A stretch of DNA of 64,000 nt, from the NCBI GenBank assembly GCA_014650015.1, contig BMUD01000011.1, positions 62,001-126,000 of the forward strand. The letters are read 5' to 3'. Source of the DNA: Streptomyces griseoloalbus (GTDB lineage Bacteria; Actinomycetota; Actinomycetes; Streptomycetales; Streptomycetaceae). The position numbers and the translations under genes are program-made. Below the pieces are notes generated by a model that ran no database searches, was not told where the DNA came from, and saw nothing but the letters and a program-made list of their open reading frames with translations. Every line of letters begins with the position of its first letter. Within the stretch, counting starts at the first letter, position 1. Below are positions 55,145 to 63,629 of this stretch, in pieces.

Positions 55145-56728
55145 ATGACCGTTTTGGATGAGGCGCCGGGTGAGCCGACCGACGCGCGCGGACGCGTGGC
55201 TGAACTGCACGAGATCCGTGCCCAGGCACTGGCCGGCCCGAGCGAGAAGGCGACCCAGGCGCAGCACGCCAAGGGCAAGCTGACCGCGCGGGAGCGCATC
55301 GAGCTGCTGCTGGATGCGGGGTCGTTCCGTGAGGTCGAGCAGTTGCGCCGGCACCGGGCGACGGGGTTCGGTCTGGAGACCAAGAAGCCGTTCACCGATG
55401 GTGTGATCACCGGCTGGGGCACGGTCGACGGCCGCACGGTCTTCGTCTACGCCCACGATTTCCGGATCTTCGGTGGTGCGCTGGGTGAGGCGCACGCCAC
55501 CAAGATCCACAAGATCATGGACATGGCCATCGCGGCCGGCGCGCCGCTGGTGTCGCTGAACGACGGTGCCGGCGCGCGCATCCAGGAGGGTGTCTCGGCC
55601 CTCGCCGGGTACGGCGGCATCTTCCAGCGCAACACCAAGGCGTCCGGCGTCATCCCGCAGATCAGCGTGATGCTCGGCCCGTGCGCGGGCGGCGCGGCCT
55701 ACAGCCCCGCCCTCACGGACTTCGTGTTCATGGTCCGCGAGACCTCGCAGATGTTCATCACCGGCCCGGACGTCGTCAAGGCGGTCACCGGCGAGGAGAT
55801 CACCCAGAACGGTCTGGGCGGCGCCGACGTCCACGCCGAGACCTCCGGCGTCTGCCACTTCGCCTACGACGACGAGGAGACGTGCATCCACGAGGTGCGC
55901 TACCTCCTGTCGCTGCTCCCGCAGAACAACCGGGAGAACCCGCCGCGGGCGCAGAGCACGGACGCCGCGGACCGCCGCGGCGAGGTCCTGCTCGACCTGG
56001 TCCCGGCCGACGGCAACCGGCCCTACGACATGGCCAAGGTCATCGAGGAGATCGTCGACGACGGCGAGTACCTGGAGGTCCATGAGCGGTGGGCGCGCAA
56101 CATCATCTGCGCGCTGGCCCGGATGGACGGTCAGGTGGTCGGTATCGTCGCCAATCAGCCGCAGTCGCTGGCGGGTGTGCTGGACATCGAGGCGTCCGAG
56201 AAGGCCGCCCGCTTCGTCCAGATGTGTGATGCCTTCAACATCCCGATCCTGACCTTCCTGGACGTGCCCGGGTTCCTGCCGGGTGTGGACCAGGAGCACG
56301 GCGGCATCATCCGGCACGGTGCGAAGCTGCTGTACGCGTACTGCAACGCGACCGTGCCGCGGATCTCGCTGATCCTGCGCAAGGCGTACGGCGGCGCGTA
56401 CATCGTCATGGACTCCCAGTCCATCGGTGCCGACCTGACCTACGCCTGGCCGACGAACGAGATCGCGGTGATGGGTGCGGAGGGTGCGGCCAACGTCATC
56501 TTCCGTCGGCAGATCGCCGAGGCCGAGGACCCCGATGCCATGCGGGCCCGGATGGTCAAGGAGTACAAGTCCGAGCTGATGCACCCGTACTACGCGGCCG
56601 AGCGCGGACTGGTCGACGACGTGATCGACCCCGCCGAGACCCGCGAGGTGCTGATCCGATCGCTGGCGATGCTGCAGACCAAGCACGCCGATCTGCCGTC
56701 CCGCAAGCACGGCAACCCGCCGCAGTAA
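55145..56728 (+). CDS. accB: Acyl-CoA carboxylase beta (carboxyltransferase) subunit
   Basis: A 527-aa carboxyltransferase making malonyl-CoA (and methylmalonyl-CoA) for fatty acid and polyketide synthesis. Both crotonase-like halves are present, with oxyanion Gly pairs in GPCAGGAAYSPALTDF and LRKAYGGAYIVMDSQ. The residue after the last AYGGAY is Ile420, which corresponds to Ile422 of S. coelicolor AccB; the propionyl-specific PccB has Asp there. This predicts use of acetyl- as well as propionyl-CoA. ATG 55145 follows TAAGGT. accE follows 35 nt downstream. The biotinylated alpha subunit is encoded elsewhere. Confidence 0.94.
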   Translation: MTVLDEAPGEPTDARGRVAELHEIRAQALAGPSEKATQAQHAKGKLTARERIELLLDAGSFREVEQLRRHRATGFGLETKKPFTDGVITGWGTVDGRTVFVYAHDFRIFGGALGEAHATKIHKIMDMAIAAGAPLVSLNDGAGARIQEGVSALAGYGGIFQRNTKASGVIPQISVMLGPCAGGAAYSPALTDFVFMVRETSQMFITGPDVVKAVTGEEITQNGLGGADVHAETSGVCHFAYDDEETCIHEVRYLLSLLPQNNRENPPRAQSTDAADRRGEVLLDLVPADGNRPYDMAKVIEEIVDDGEYLEVHERWARNIICALARMDGQVVGIVANQPQSLAGVLDIEASEKAARFVQMCDAFNIPILTFLDVPGFLPGVDQEHGGIIRHGAKLLYAYCNATVPRISLILRKAYGGAYIVMDSQSIGADLTYAWPTNEIAVMGAEGAANVIFRRQIAEAEDPDAMRARMVKEYKSELMHPYYAAERGLVDDVIDPAETREVLIRSLAMLQTKHADLPSRKHGNPPQ

Positions 56729-56763
56729 CCCGGCGGACATCTCTCCCAGGGAGACTGAGAACC

Positions 56764-56958
56764 ATGAGCACACCTGACATCCGCGTCGAGAAGGGCCACG
56801 CAGGGCCCGAGGAAGTCGCCGCCCTCACGGCGATCCTGCTGGCGCGGGCGGCCGCCCAGCCGTCCGCCACCGCGCCGGCCCACCGTGGCCGCGCACGGGC
56901 CGGCTGGCGCCGCCTGGAGCGCGAGGGCGGCTTCCGCGCCCCGCACAGCTGGCGCTGA
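56764..56958 (+). CDS. accE: Acyl-CoA carboxylase epsilon subunit
   Basis: A 64-aa small subunit typical of actinobacterial acyl-CoA carboxylases. It starts MSTPDIRVEKGHAGPEEVAA, then LTAILLARAAA, and ends with the conserved WRRLEREGGFRAPHSWR. It stabilises the alpha-beta complex. The position directly after accB and the C-terminal motif make the call firm. ATG 56764 has GGGAG about 10 nt ahead. Confidence 0.9.
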   Translation: MSTPDIRVEKGHAGPEEVAALTAILLARAAAQPSATAPAHRGRARAGWRRLEREGGFRAPHSWR

Positions 56959-56973
56959 CCCCCGGCACCATGA

Positions 56974-57004
56974 AAGAGGCCCCTCCACGAAGGAGGGGCC
57001 TCTT
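56974..57004 (+). terminator. Terminator after accE
   Basis: Perfect 13-bp stem (56974-56986 with 56992-57004), loop ACGAA, followed by a short CTCG. It lies 16 nt after the stop. Confidence 0.85.
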
Positions 57005-57088
57005 CTCGTGACGCCGTCGGGGCAACGCCCCCAGATGCGCGGGGAACCGCACGACCGGCCAATGACCACCCGCACCCGGCATGCGACA

Positions 57089-57118
57089 GCCCCCTGCGGC
57101 CCAGTGGCCGCAGGGGGC
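57089..57118. terminator. Second hairpin in the accE-cvnD gap
   Basis: Perfect 13-bp stem GCCCCCTGCGGCC/GGCCGCAGGGGGC (57089-57101 with 57106-57118). Convergent genes lie on both sides, so it may stop either transcript. Confidence 0.7.
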
Positions 57119-57194
57119 ATCGCGCTGCCCGACATCCGAGGGGTCCCGCCCGCGCCCACCCGTGCCGCCCCAGCGGCACGACTGCCCGCAGGCC

Positions 57195-57233
57195 GCGGCG
57201 CGACTGCCCGCGCGCGGTGGGCAGTCGCGCCGC
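57195..57233 (-). terminator. Terminator of the conservon operon
   Basis: Perfect 15-bp stem (57195-57209 with 57219-57233) and a 9-nt loop, 6 nt beyond the cvnD stop on the minus strand. Confidence 0.82.
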
Positions 57234-57238
57234 AGGCC

Positions 57239-57820
57239 CTAGCGCAGGCGTGCCATCAGCGCGTGCTCCACGAGAGTGATCAGCGCCGACTTCGCGTCGG
57301 CACGATGCCGCGCGTCCGTCGTGATGATCGGCGTGTCGGGCCCGATCTGCAGAGCCTCCCGGACCTCGTCCGGGTTGTACGGCTGCTGACCGTCGAAGCC
57401 GTTGAGGGCGATGACGAAGGGGAGGCCCGAGTTCTCGAAGTAGTCGACGGCCGGGAAGCAGTCGGCGAGACGACGGGTGTCCACCAGCACGATCGCGCCG
57501 ATGGCGCCGCGCACCAGGTCGTCCCACATGAACCAGAAGCGGTCCTGGCCGGGGGTGCCGAACAGGTAGAGGATCAGGTCCTGGTCCAGGGTGATGCGGC
57601 CGAAGTCCATGGCCACCGTGGTGGTGGTCTTGTCCCCGGTGTGGGTGAGGTCGTCGATGCCTGCCGAAGCAGACGTCATGACGGCCTCCGTGCGCAGCGG
57701 GTTGATCTCCGAAACGGCCCCGACGAACGTGGTCTTGCCCACGCCGAAGCCACCCGCCACCACAATCTTCGCCGAGGTGGTGGAGCGGGAAGGACCGCCG
57801 CTAGAGCTTGCGAAGTCCAC
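57239..57820 (-). CDS. cvnD: Conservon GTPase CvnD (conservon 1)
   Basis: A 193-aa Ras/MglA-like GTPase, the fourth protein of the conservon signalling complex at the membrane. The P-loop is VVAGGFGVGKTTFVGA, switch II is LFGTPGQDRFWFMWDD, and the base-specificity loop is ALNGFDG, a variant of NKxD. The GTG start overlaps the cvnC stop by 20 nt. The 167-bp tract 57495-57661 is identical to the paralogue at 62807-62973. Confidence 0.93.
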   Translation of the reverse strand: MDFASSSGGPSRSTTSAKIVVAGGFGVGKTTFVGAVSEINPLRTEAVMTSASAGIDDLTHTGDKTTTTVAMDFGRITLDQDLILYLFGTPGQDRFWFMWDDLVRGAIGAIVLVDTRRLADCFPAVDYFENSGLPFVIALNGFDGQQPYNPDEVREALQIGPDTPIITTDARHRADAKSALITLVEHALMARLR

Positions 57821-58373
57821 TGAGCACCCTTTCGAGCAGTGTCACGTCTGGCTGGCCGCCGGCGCTCTCGTCGCCGCCGGGCTGATGGATGGCGACCAGG
57901 CCCGCCTCCGCCAAGTCGGCGACGAGGATCCTGGCCACGCCGAGAGGGATGGTCAGCAGGGCCGAGATCTCGGCCACCGACTTGATCTCCCGGCAAAGGT
58001 TGCAGATCCGCTGATGCTCGGGCAGCTGGCCCTGCATCTGGTGCGGCTGCGCGGTGGTGTGCACCAGCGCCTCGATGGCGAGCTGGTACCGGGGCCTGGT
58101 GCGACCGCCCGTCATGGCGTACGGGCGCACCAGGGGATTGTTCGACGCCCCGGCGGGCGCCGGTTCGGGTGCTCGGCGCTGCGGCTGCACGGGCTGGATG
58201 CGGGGGGCGTGCGGCTGGTCGTACGGCGAAGGGCCGGGGCCCTGCGGCGCGTACGGCTGCCGGTGGTGCGGAGCGGAGGGGTAGCCGTACCCGTTCTGGG
58301 AACCGTCGTTCTGGCCCTGGGCGGGGCCGTACGACCAGTTGCCCGCGGATGAACCGTCCTGGGGTGTTGCCAC
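57801..58373 (-). CDS. cvnC: Conservon protein CvnC, DUF742 (conservon 1)
   Basis: A 190-aa protein. Residues 1-75 are a disordered Gln/Pro/Tyr/Gly-rich region. The DUF742 winged-helix-like domain begins LVRPYAMTGGRTRPRYQLAI and includes HQRICNLCREIKSVAEISAL and LGVARILVADLAEAGL. It ends ERVLSGLRKL, shared with the second conservon. GTG 58373 with GGAGGAGGAG upstream is chosen; an in-frame extension to 58439 lacks a ribosome site. CvnC interacts with CvnA, B and D in S. coelicolor. Confidence 0.92.
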   Translation of the reverse strand: MATPQDGSSAGNWSYGPAQGQNDGSQNGYGYPSAPHHRQPYAPQGPGPSPYDQPHAPRIQPVQPQRRAPEPAPAGASNNPLVRPYAMTGGRTRPRYQLAIEALVHTTAQPHQMQGQLPEHQRICNLCREIKSVAEISALLTIPLGVARILVADLAEAGLVAIHQPGGDESAGGQPDVTLLERVLSGLRKL

Positions 58374-58466
58374 TTTCTCCTCCTCCGACTGTGCCTGGCA
58401 CCCATCATGTGGAGCCGCGTCCCGAAACCTTACGGCCACGGGACGCCAAAACGCACCGTCCGTCCT

Positions 58467-58880
58467 TTAGTTGAGAAGGCTCCCCTGGAGCTCCGCACGA
58501 AGGTCCGGAGTCAGGACCGTACCGGCACGGTCCACCAGAAGCGCCATCTCGTACCCAATGAGGCCGATGTCCGCCTCGGGATGTGCGAGAACCGCGAGCG
58601 ACGAACCGTCGGAAATGGACATGATGAACAGGAATCCCCGCTCCATCTCCACAACCGTCTGGTTCACGCTGCCGCCCTCGAAGATCCGGGACGCGCCTGC
58701 CGTCAGAGACGTCAGACCGGAGGCGACGGCCGCGAGCTGGTCGGCGCGGTCACGGGGGAAGCCTTCGGACATCGCCAGAAGGAGTCCGTCGGCGGAGACC
58801 ACCACCGTGTGGGACACCCCCGGGGTGTTGTCCACGAAGTTGGTGATCAACCAGTTCAGGTTCTGTGCCGCCTGGCTCAT
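58467..58880 (-). CDS. cvnB: Conservon roadblock/LC7 protein CvnB (conservon 1)
   Basis: A 137-aa roadblock/LC7-fold protein, like MglB, expected to bind or regulate the CvnD GTPase. It starts MSQAAQNLNWLITNFVDNTP and continues [19 protein letters not shown], the roadblock core. It ends [11 protein letters not shown]. The frame is open to 58976, but the 32 extra residues lack homology. It lies 10 nt after cvnA. Confidence 0.93.
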   Translation of the reverse strand: MSQAAQNLNWLITNFVDNTPGVSHTVVVSADGLLLAMSEGFPRDRADQLAAVASGLTSLTAGASRIFEGGSVNQTVVEMERGFLFIMSISDGSSLAVLAHPEADIGLIGYEMALLVDRAGTVLTPDLRAELQGSLLN

Positions 58881-58890
58881 CGGGCTCACA

Positions 58891-61800
58891 CTAACGCTCC
58901 TGGTTGTAGGTGCTGTCAGGACCGAAGCCCTGGCCATTCGTTTCACTGCCCGCGCTGCGGCCCCGTTGGACACCACGACGCAGGTTGCTCAGCCTGCCCC
59001 GGACGTCCTCCGGGGCGCGGGAGACCTGGGGGCCTCCCTGAGGGGTGCTCTCGGCGGCTCCCTGGACCAGGTTGGCCTTGGGGACCCGCCGCGGCAGACC
59101 GGAGGAGGTCACACCGCCCGCCTTGGGCTTCCGGAGCTGCGAGGCCTGCTGCCAGCGCTCGTCGTTCGCTGAACGCCAGCCGCTGTCGCCGGCGCCGCTT
59201 TCCGCAGTGGGGGCCGGCGGCTCCTGGCTCACGCTCCGTGCGCCCGCCGTACCGTTCGCGCCGCCCGCGGTGGATCCGCGGCGGGGGAGCCCGGCCTCGG
59301 TCAGGTCGTGGACATCGCTGGGAACGGGTCCCGGACGGTCGAAGCCTACGCTGTTCGGCTCACGTACGTCAGCGGCCTGCGCAGATTCCGATTCCGGGGC
59401 CTGAGCAGGGTACTGGCCCGGGTAGTCGTTGCGGTAGCCGTCCTGCTGCGGCCAGTCGTCGTCCCGGCGACGCTCGGCGAAGGACGGGAAGGCATCGGAG
59501 GCACCCGCCGCCGCGCGGTCGTCCTGGACCGGCTCCGCGTAGGAGGGGTCCGGGTAGCCGCCGTTGGGCGAGAAGGGGTCGTTCTGGCCGTTCGGCGCGT
59601 AGTAGCCCTCGCCGTACGACGGCTGCTGCTGCTCGTACGGCGAGGGCTGCCCGTTGTCGTACGCCTGCTGGTCGTACCCGGCGGTCTGCTGCTCCTGGTA
59701 GCCGCCGTCGAAGCCCTGGCCCTCGGTGTATCCCTGGCCGTTGCCCTCGTATCCCTGGCCGTTGTCGTAGCCCTGCGGGGCGGCGAACCCGTCGGGGTAG
59801 GCGCTCGCCTCGGGGGTCTCCTGGGCGTTCGCGGCGGTCGCCTCGGGCTCCGGCTGGGCCTCCAGAGCGGCCCGGCGCTCCTCGCGCAACAGGGAACGGC
59901 CGACCGGGTCCAGCTCGCGGATGTCGTCGGGGACCTCCGAGTAGCGGGTGTCGTCGAAGCCCAGCTCCGCGGCGGTGCGCAGCGGCTGCTGGTTGAAGTT
60001 CTCACCCTGGAACTGCTGCTCCGGGATGATCTGCGACACCGTGAATTCGCTGCGGTCCACCTGCTGATCGCCGCCACCACCGTGGGTGATCGCGTCCGGG
60101 AGCATGACCAGCGAAGTGGTGCCGGCCTGCTCGCCCGAGGGGCGCAGCTGGACCCGGATGCCGTGCCGGTCGGACAGCCGGCCGACCACGAACAGGCCCA
60201 TGCGCTGGGAGATCGCGACGTCCACGGTGGGCGGGTTGGCCAGCTTGTGGTTGATGTCCGCGAAGTCCTCGGCCGTCAGGCCGATGCCCTTGTCGTGGAT
60301 CTCGATCATCACGCGGCCGTCGGGGAGACGGGTCGCGGTGACGCGGACCTTGGTCTGCGGGGAGGAGAACGTGGTGGCGTTCTCGAGGAGCTCGGCGAGC
60401 AGGTGCACGAGGTCGGTCACCGCGCGGCCGTGGATCTCGGCCTCGGGGACGCCGGACAGCTCGATGCGCTCGTACTGCTCCACCTCGGAGGAGGCGGCGC
60501 GCAGCACGTCGACCAGCGGCACCGGCTGGTCCCAGCGGCGGCCGGGCTCCTCGCCGGCGAGGACCAGGAGGTTCTCGCCGTTGCGGCGCATACGGGTGGC
60601 CAGGTGGTCCAGGCGGAAGAGGTTCTCCAGCTGGTCCGGGTCGGCCTCGTTGTTCTCCAGGTCGGTGATCAGAGTCAGCTGGCCCTCGATCAGCGACTGG
60701 TTGCGACGCGACAGGTTGGTGAAGATCGCGTTGATGTTGCCCCGCAGCAGCGCCTGCTCGGCGGCGAGCCGGACCGCCTCGCGGTGGACCTGGTCGAAGG
60801 CGCGGGCGACCTCGCCGATCTCGTCGGTCGAGGAGACCGGGATCGGCGCGACCTTGGTGTCGACCCGGCCGGGGTCGGTACGCGAGAGCTGGTCGACCAG
60901 CATCGGCAGGCGCTGCTCGGCGATGCCGAAGGCGGCGTTGCGCAGCCGGCGCATGGAGCGGCTCATCTGGCGGGCCACCATGCCGGCCAGGACGAAGGCG
61001 GCGAGCAGGGCGACCACGACGGCGGCACCGGTGATGAAGGCGTCGCGCTGGGCGTCGTCGGCGATCTGCGCGGCCTCACCCACCGCGGAGTCGGCCAGGT
61101 CCGACTCGATCTGACGGTAGCCGTCGTACTTGAGGGTGTTCACGGCCCACCAGTTGGCGGGGGTGATGCCCTGATCCGCGAGTTCGGCGCGCGCGGCGGC
61201 GTCCGTGGAGGGGAGGCGGCCGAGCTCGGAGATCATCGTCTCCGGCTTGGCGGGCGGCGGAACGTAGTCCGGGTCCTTCTGCGCGGCCTCCTTGGCCATG
61301 GCCGCACCCTCGGCCTGGATCTTCTCCTTGGCACGGTCCAGCTTGGCCGCGTCGGCCTCGGTGCCACCGCCGAGGTACTCCTCGACGGCGATGCCCTCGA
61401 GGTAGGCGTAGGAGGTGAGGGCGACGCGCTGGCTGGCGAGCTGGCTGTCGGTGGGGCCGGGCTTCACCAACATGTGCATGCCGATGGAGCGCTCCAGCGA
61501 CAGCGCCGCCTTGGTGAGCGAGATCGCGTAGACCGTACGTCCGTAGCTGGTGATGTTGCCGGTGCCGAGACCGAGCTCGTTGGCGAACTCCATCAGGGGA
61601 TGGGCGACGGCGACGTAGCCCTCCTCCGTCTGTACGCCCTTGAGCTTGGAGGTGTACGCGGCGGCGCGCAGCCCGGTCAGCTGGGGCTCGGCCTCGCGGA
61701 ACAGCTTCAGGCGGCGCTCGAGGCCGGGCTTGTCCGGCATGCTCCGCGCGGCCTCGTCGAAGCCGTCGGCGGCCTTGTCGGTCGCGGCGCGTGCCTGGGC

Positions 61801-62172
61801 CACGGTCGGGTCGTCCTGGCCCTTGCCCTGCAGCAGCGGGGCGGCGGTGATGTCGCGCTCGTAGTAGAGGGCGTTGGCGTAGGTGAGGGAGGCCTGCACC
61901 AGACGGGCGGTGTTCTCCGCGTCCTCGGCCTCCTGCCAGGTGTCGATCGAGCTCTTCACCTGGAAGCCGCCCATGACGAGACCGACGAGCACGGGTATGA
62001 GCAGGATCGCGTTGAGTCTCGTCGCCACGCGCCAGTTGCGCGGGGACAGGCGTCCTCCGCTCGGGGCGGGCGCGGCCGTCGGCTTCGGACCGGGCGCGGG
62101 CGCCGCGGTGCGCGGCGGCGGCGTGAAGTTGCCCCGGGCCGACGGCTCGGGACTGCTCGTGCTTCGCCTCAC
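58891..62172 (-). CDS. cvnA: Conservon sensor histidine kinase-like protein CvnA (conservon 1)
   Basis: A 1093-aa membrane sensor. After a Pro/Ala-rich cytoplasmic start come TM1 (about 53-70), an extracellular NIT-type helical sensing domain (about 75-375), TM2 (378-400), a HAMP-like region (to about 460), a helical domain with LFRLDHLATRMRRN, and an HATPase domain with N-box LAELLENAT (592-600), DKGIGL (627-632) and GLFVVGRLSDRHG. The last 390 residues are low-complexity Gly/Gln/Tyr/Pro. GTG 62172 begins the open frame. It heads cvnA-B-C-D. The ligand is unknown. Confidence 0.93.
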   Translation of the reverse strand: MRRSTSSPEPSARGNFTPPPRTAAPAPGPKPTAAPAPSGGRLSPRNWRVATRLNAILLIPVLVGLVMGGFQVKSSIDTWQEAEDAENTARLVQASLTYANALYYERDITAAPLLQGKGQDDPTVAQARAATDKAADGFDEAARSMPDKPGLERRLKLFREAEPQLTGLRAAAYTSKLKGVQTEEGYVAVAHPLMEFANELGLGTGNITSYGRTVYAISLTKAALSLERSIGMHMLVKPGPTDSQLASQRVALTSYAYLEGIAVEEYLGGGTEADAAKLDRAKEKIQAEGAAMAKEAAQKDPDYVPPPAKPETMISELGRLPSTDAAARAELADQGITPANWWAVNTLKYDGYRQIESDLADSAVGEAAQIADDAQRDAFITGAAVVVALLAAFVLAGMVARQMSRSMRRLRNAAFGIAEQRLPMLVDQLSRTDPGRVDTKVAPIPVSSTDEIGEVARAFDQVHREAVRLAAEQALLRGNINAIFTNLSRRNQSLIEGQLTLITDLENNEADPDQLENLFRLDHLATRMRRNGENLLVLAGEEPGRRWDQPVPLVDVLRAASSEVEQYERIELSGVPEAEIHGRAVTDLVHLLAELLENATTFSSPQTKVRVTATRLPDGRVMIEIHDKGIGLTAEDFADINHKLANPPTVDVAISQRMGLFVVGRLSDRHGIRVQLRPSGEQAGTTSLVMLPDAITHGGGGDQQVDRSEFTVSQIIPEQQFQGENFNQQPLRTAAELGFDDTRYSEVPDDIRELDPVGRSLLREERRAALEAQPEPEATAANAQETPEASAYPDGFAAPQGYDNGQGYEGNGQGYTEGQGFDGGYQEQQTAGYDQQAYDNGQPSPYEQQQPSYGEGYYAPNGQNDPFSPNGGYPDPSYAEPVQDDRAAAGASDAFPSFAERRRDDDWPQQDGYRNDYPGQYPAQAPESESAQAADVREPNSVGFDRPGPVPSDVHDLTEAGLPRRGSTAGGANGTAGARSVSQEPPAPTAESGAGDSGWRSANDERWQQASQLRKPKAGGVTSSGLPRRVPKANLVQGAAESTPQGGPQVSRAPEDVRGRLSNLRRGVQRGRSAGSETNGQGFGPDSTYNQER

Positions 62173-62550
62173 TCGACCAACAACCTCTCGGCGGTCGGCA
62201 CCTTCGTCGTGCCGCTTCGTCTCAGTGCCCGGTGTGCCAGCGACTACTGAGTACGTCTTTGACCCATGGGCAGTTCAGGCATTCCAGCATGCCGACCAGC
62301 GCTCTTCCAAACAGTGGAAGGGGAGGATTCCGAGTGATGTAAGTCCCAGATAAAACGGTCATAAGGAACGAGCTCCGCCCAAAAGGCGAGCCCTTCGTAC
62401 GCGCAGCGATACCGCTCGACCGCGTCGCGTGTCGGTATCACCCGATTCCTCTGCCGAAACGTTATGAACACCGGGGCCGGCGGTGTCGAAGGACACAGCC
62501 GGCTCCGGTACATCTACGAACAACTGCCATATGTCGCTTCTGTTTTGGCC
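62173..62550. other. 378-bp gap between the two conservons
   Basis: It separates cvnD of the upstream conservon from cvnA of the downstream one (both minus strand). It is noticeably AT-richer, especially 62320-62380 and 62455-62550. It should hold the promoter of conservon 1. A short CTTCC/GGAAG hairpin lies at 62304-62320. No gene is seen. Confidence 0.55.
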
Positions 62551-63141
62551 CTACCTGAGACGTGCCATGAGGGCATGCTCGACCAGTGTGATCAGCGCAC
62601 TCTTCGCATCCGCGCGGTGCCGTGCGTCGGTGGTGATGATCGGGGTGTCGGGTCCGATCTGCAGCGCCTCGCGCACCTCCTCGGGTGCGTACGGCTGCTG
62701 ACCGTCGAAGCCGTTGAGGGCGACCACGAACGGCAGTCCGCTGTTCTCGAAGTAGTCGACGGCCGGGAAGCAGTCGGCGAGACGGCGGGTGTCGACGAGG
62801 ACGACGGCGCCGATGGCGCCGCGCACCAGGTCGTCCCACATGAACCAGAAGCGGTCCTGGCCGGGGGTGCCGAACAGGTAGAGGATCAGGTCCTGGTCCA
62901 GGGTGATGCGGCCGAAGTCCATGGCCACCGTGGTGGTGGTCTTGTCCCCGGTGTGGGTGAGGTCGTCGATGCCCGCCGAAGCAGACGTCATGACGGCCTC
63001 CGTGCGCAGCGGGTTGATCTCCGAGACGGCGCCGACGAACGTGGTCTTGCCCACGCCGAAGCCGCCCGCCACCACGATCTTCGCGGACGTGGTGGACCGG
63101 CTGTCGGAGACCGTCCCGCCGCTAGAGCTTGCGAAGTCCAC
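62551..63141 (-). CDS. cvnD: Conservon GTPase CvnD (conservon 2)
   Basis: A 196-aa paralogue of the CvnD at 57239. P-loop GGFGVGKTT, LFGTPGQDRFW and ALNGFDG are the same, and it has a three-residue longer N-terminus (SSSGGTVSDSRSTT). The protein differs from conservon 1 CvnD at few positions. The GTG start overlaps cvnC by 20 nt. The middle of the gene is identical in DNA to its paralogue while both ends carry many synonymous changes. Confidence 0.93.
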   Translation of the reverse strand: MDFASSSGGTVSDSRSTTSAKIVVAGGFGVGKTTFVGAVSEINPLRTEAVMTSASAGIDDLTHTGDKTTTTVAMDFGRITLDQDLILYLFGTPGQDRFWFMWDDLVRGAIGAVVLVDTRRLADCFPAVDYFENSGLPFVVALNGFDGQQPYAPEEVREALQIGPDTPIITTDARHRADAKSALITLVEHALMARLR

Positions 63142-63517
63142 TGAGCACCCTTTCGAGCAGTGTCACATCGGGGGCGCCGGTCGTCTCGTCGCCGCCCGGC
63201 TGGTGCACGGCGACGAGACCCGCCTCCGCCAAGTCGGCCACCAGGATCCGGGCAACACCCAGTGGCATGTTGAGCAGCGCCGAGACCTCGGCGACCGACT
63301 TCACCTCACGGCACAGATGGCAGATGCGCTGGTGCTCCGGGAGGAGCCCCATGAGCGCTGCCGGGTCGGCCGTCGTACTGATCAGTGCCTCGATGGCCAG
63401 CTGATAGCGCGGCCTGGTCCGGCCACCGGTCATCGCATAGGGACGGACCAGTGGCTGGTCGCCCTCGTCCTCGTACGGCTCCGCGTACGGATCATGAGAG
63501 GCGGTGGGCGGGGTCAT
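63122..63517 (-). CDS. cvnC: Conservon protein CvnC, DUF742 (conservon 2)
   Basis: A 131-aa DUF742 protein. It has a short disordered N-terminus (MTPPTASHDPYAEPYED), in contrast to the long one in conservon 1, then LVRPYAMTGGRTRPRYQLAI and HQRICHLCREVKSVAEVSAL, ending ERVLSGLRKL. ATG 63517 has GGAGGATCC directly ahead, which decides the start over 63541. Confidence 0.92.
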   Translation of the reverse strand: MTPPTASHDPYAEPYEDEGDQPLVRPYAMTGGRTRPRYQLAIEALISTTADPAALMGLLPEHQRICHLCREVKSVAEVSALLNMPLGVARILVADLAEAGLVAVHQPGGDETTGAPDVTLLERVLSGLRKL

Positions 63518-63629
63518 GGATCCTCCGGGCGGGGACAGCAAGTCGGTCAGTCAAGCCGTCTGAAGAGGCCGGTGGGGGGAATGTGGCGGCCGGACGGTGA
63601 TTTGGTGTGACGGGTGGTGCCGGGGCCGA

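Noticed and set aside
59308-62250. 980-codon plus-strand frame opposite cvnA
   Set aside because: Antisense shadow of the kinase-like CvnA, low-complexity Val/Leu/Gly/Asp composition.
62464-63144. Plus-strand ORF opposite cvnD of conservon 2
   Set aside because: The same shadow exists opposite the conservon 1 cvnD; both are antisense to clear GTPases.
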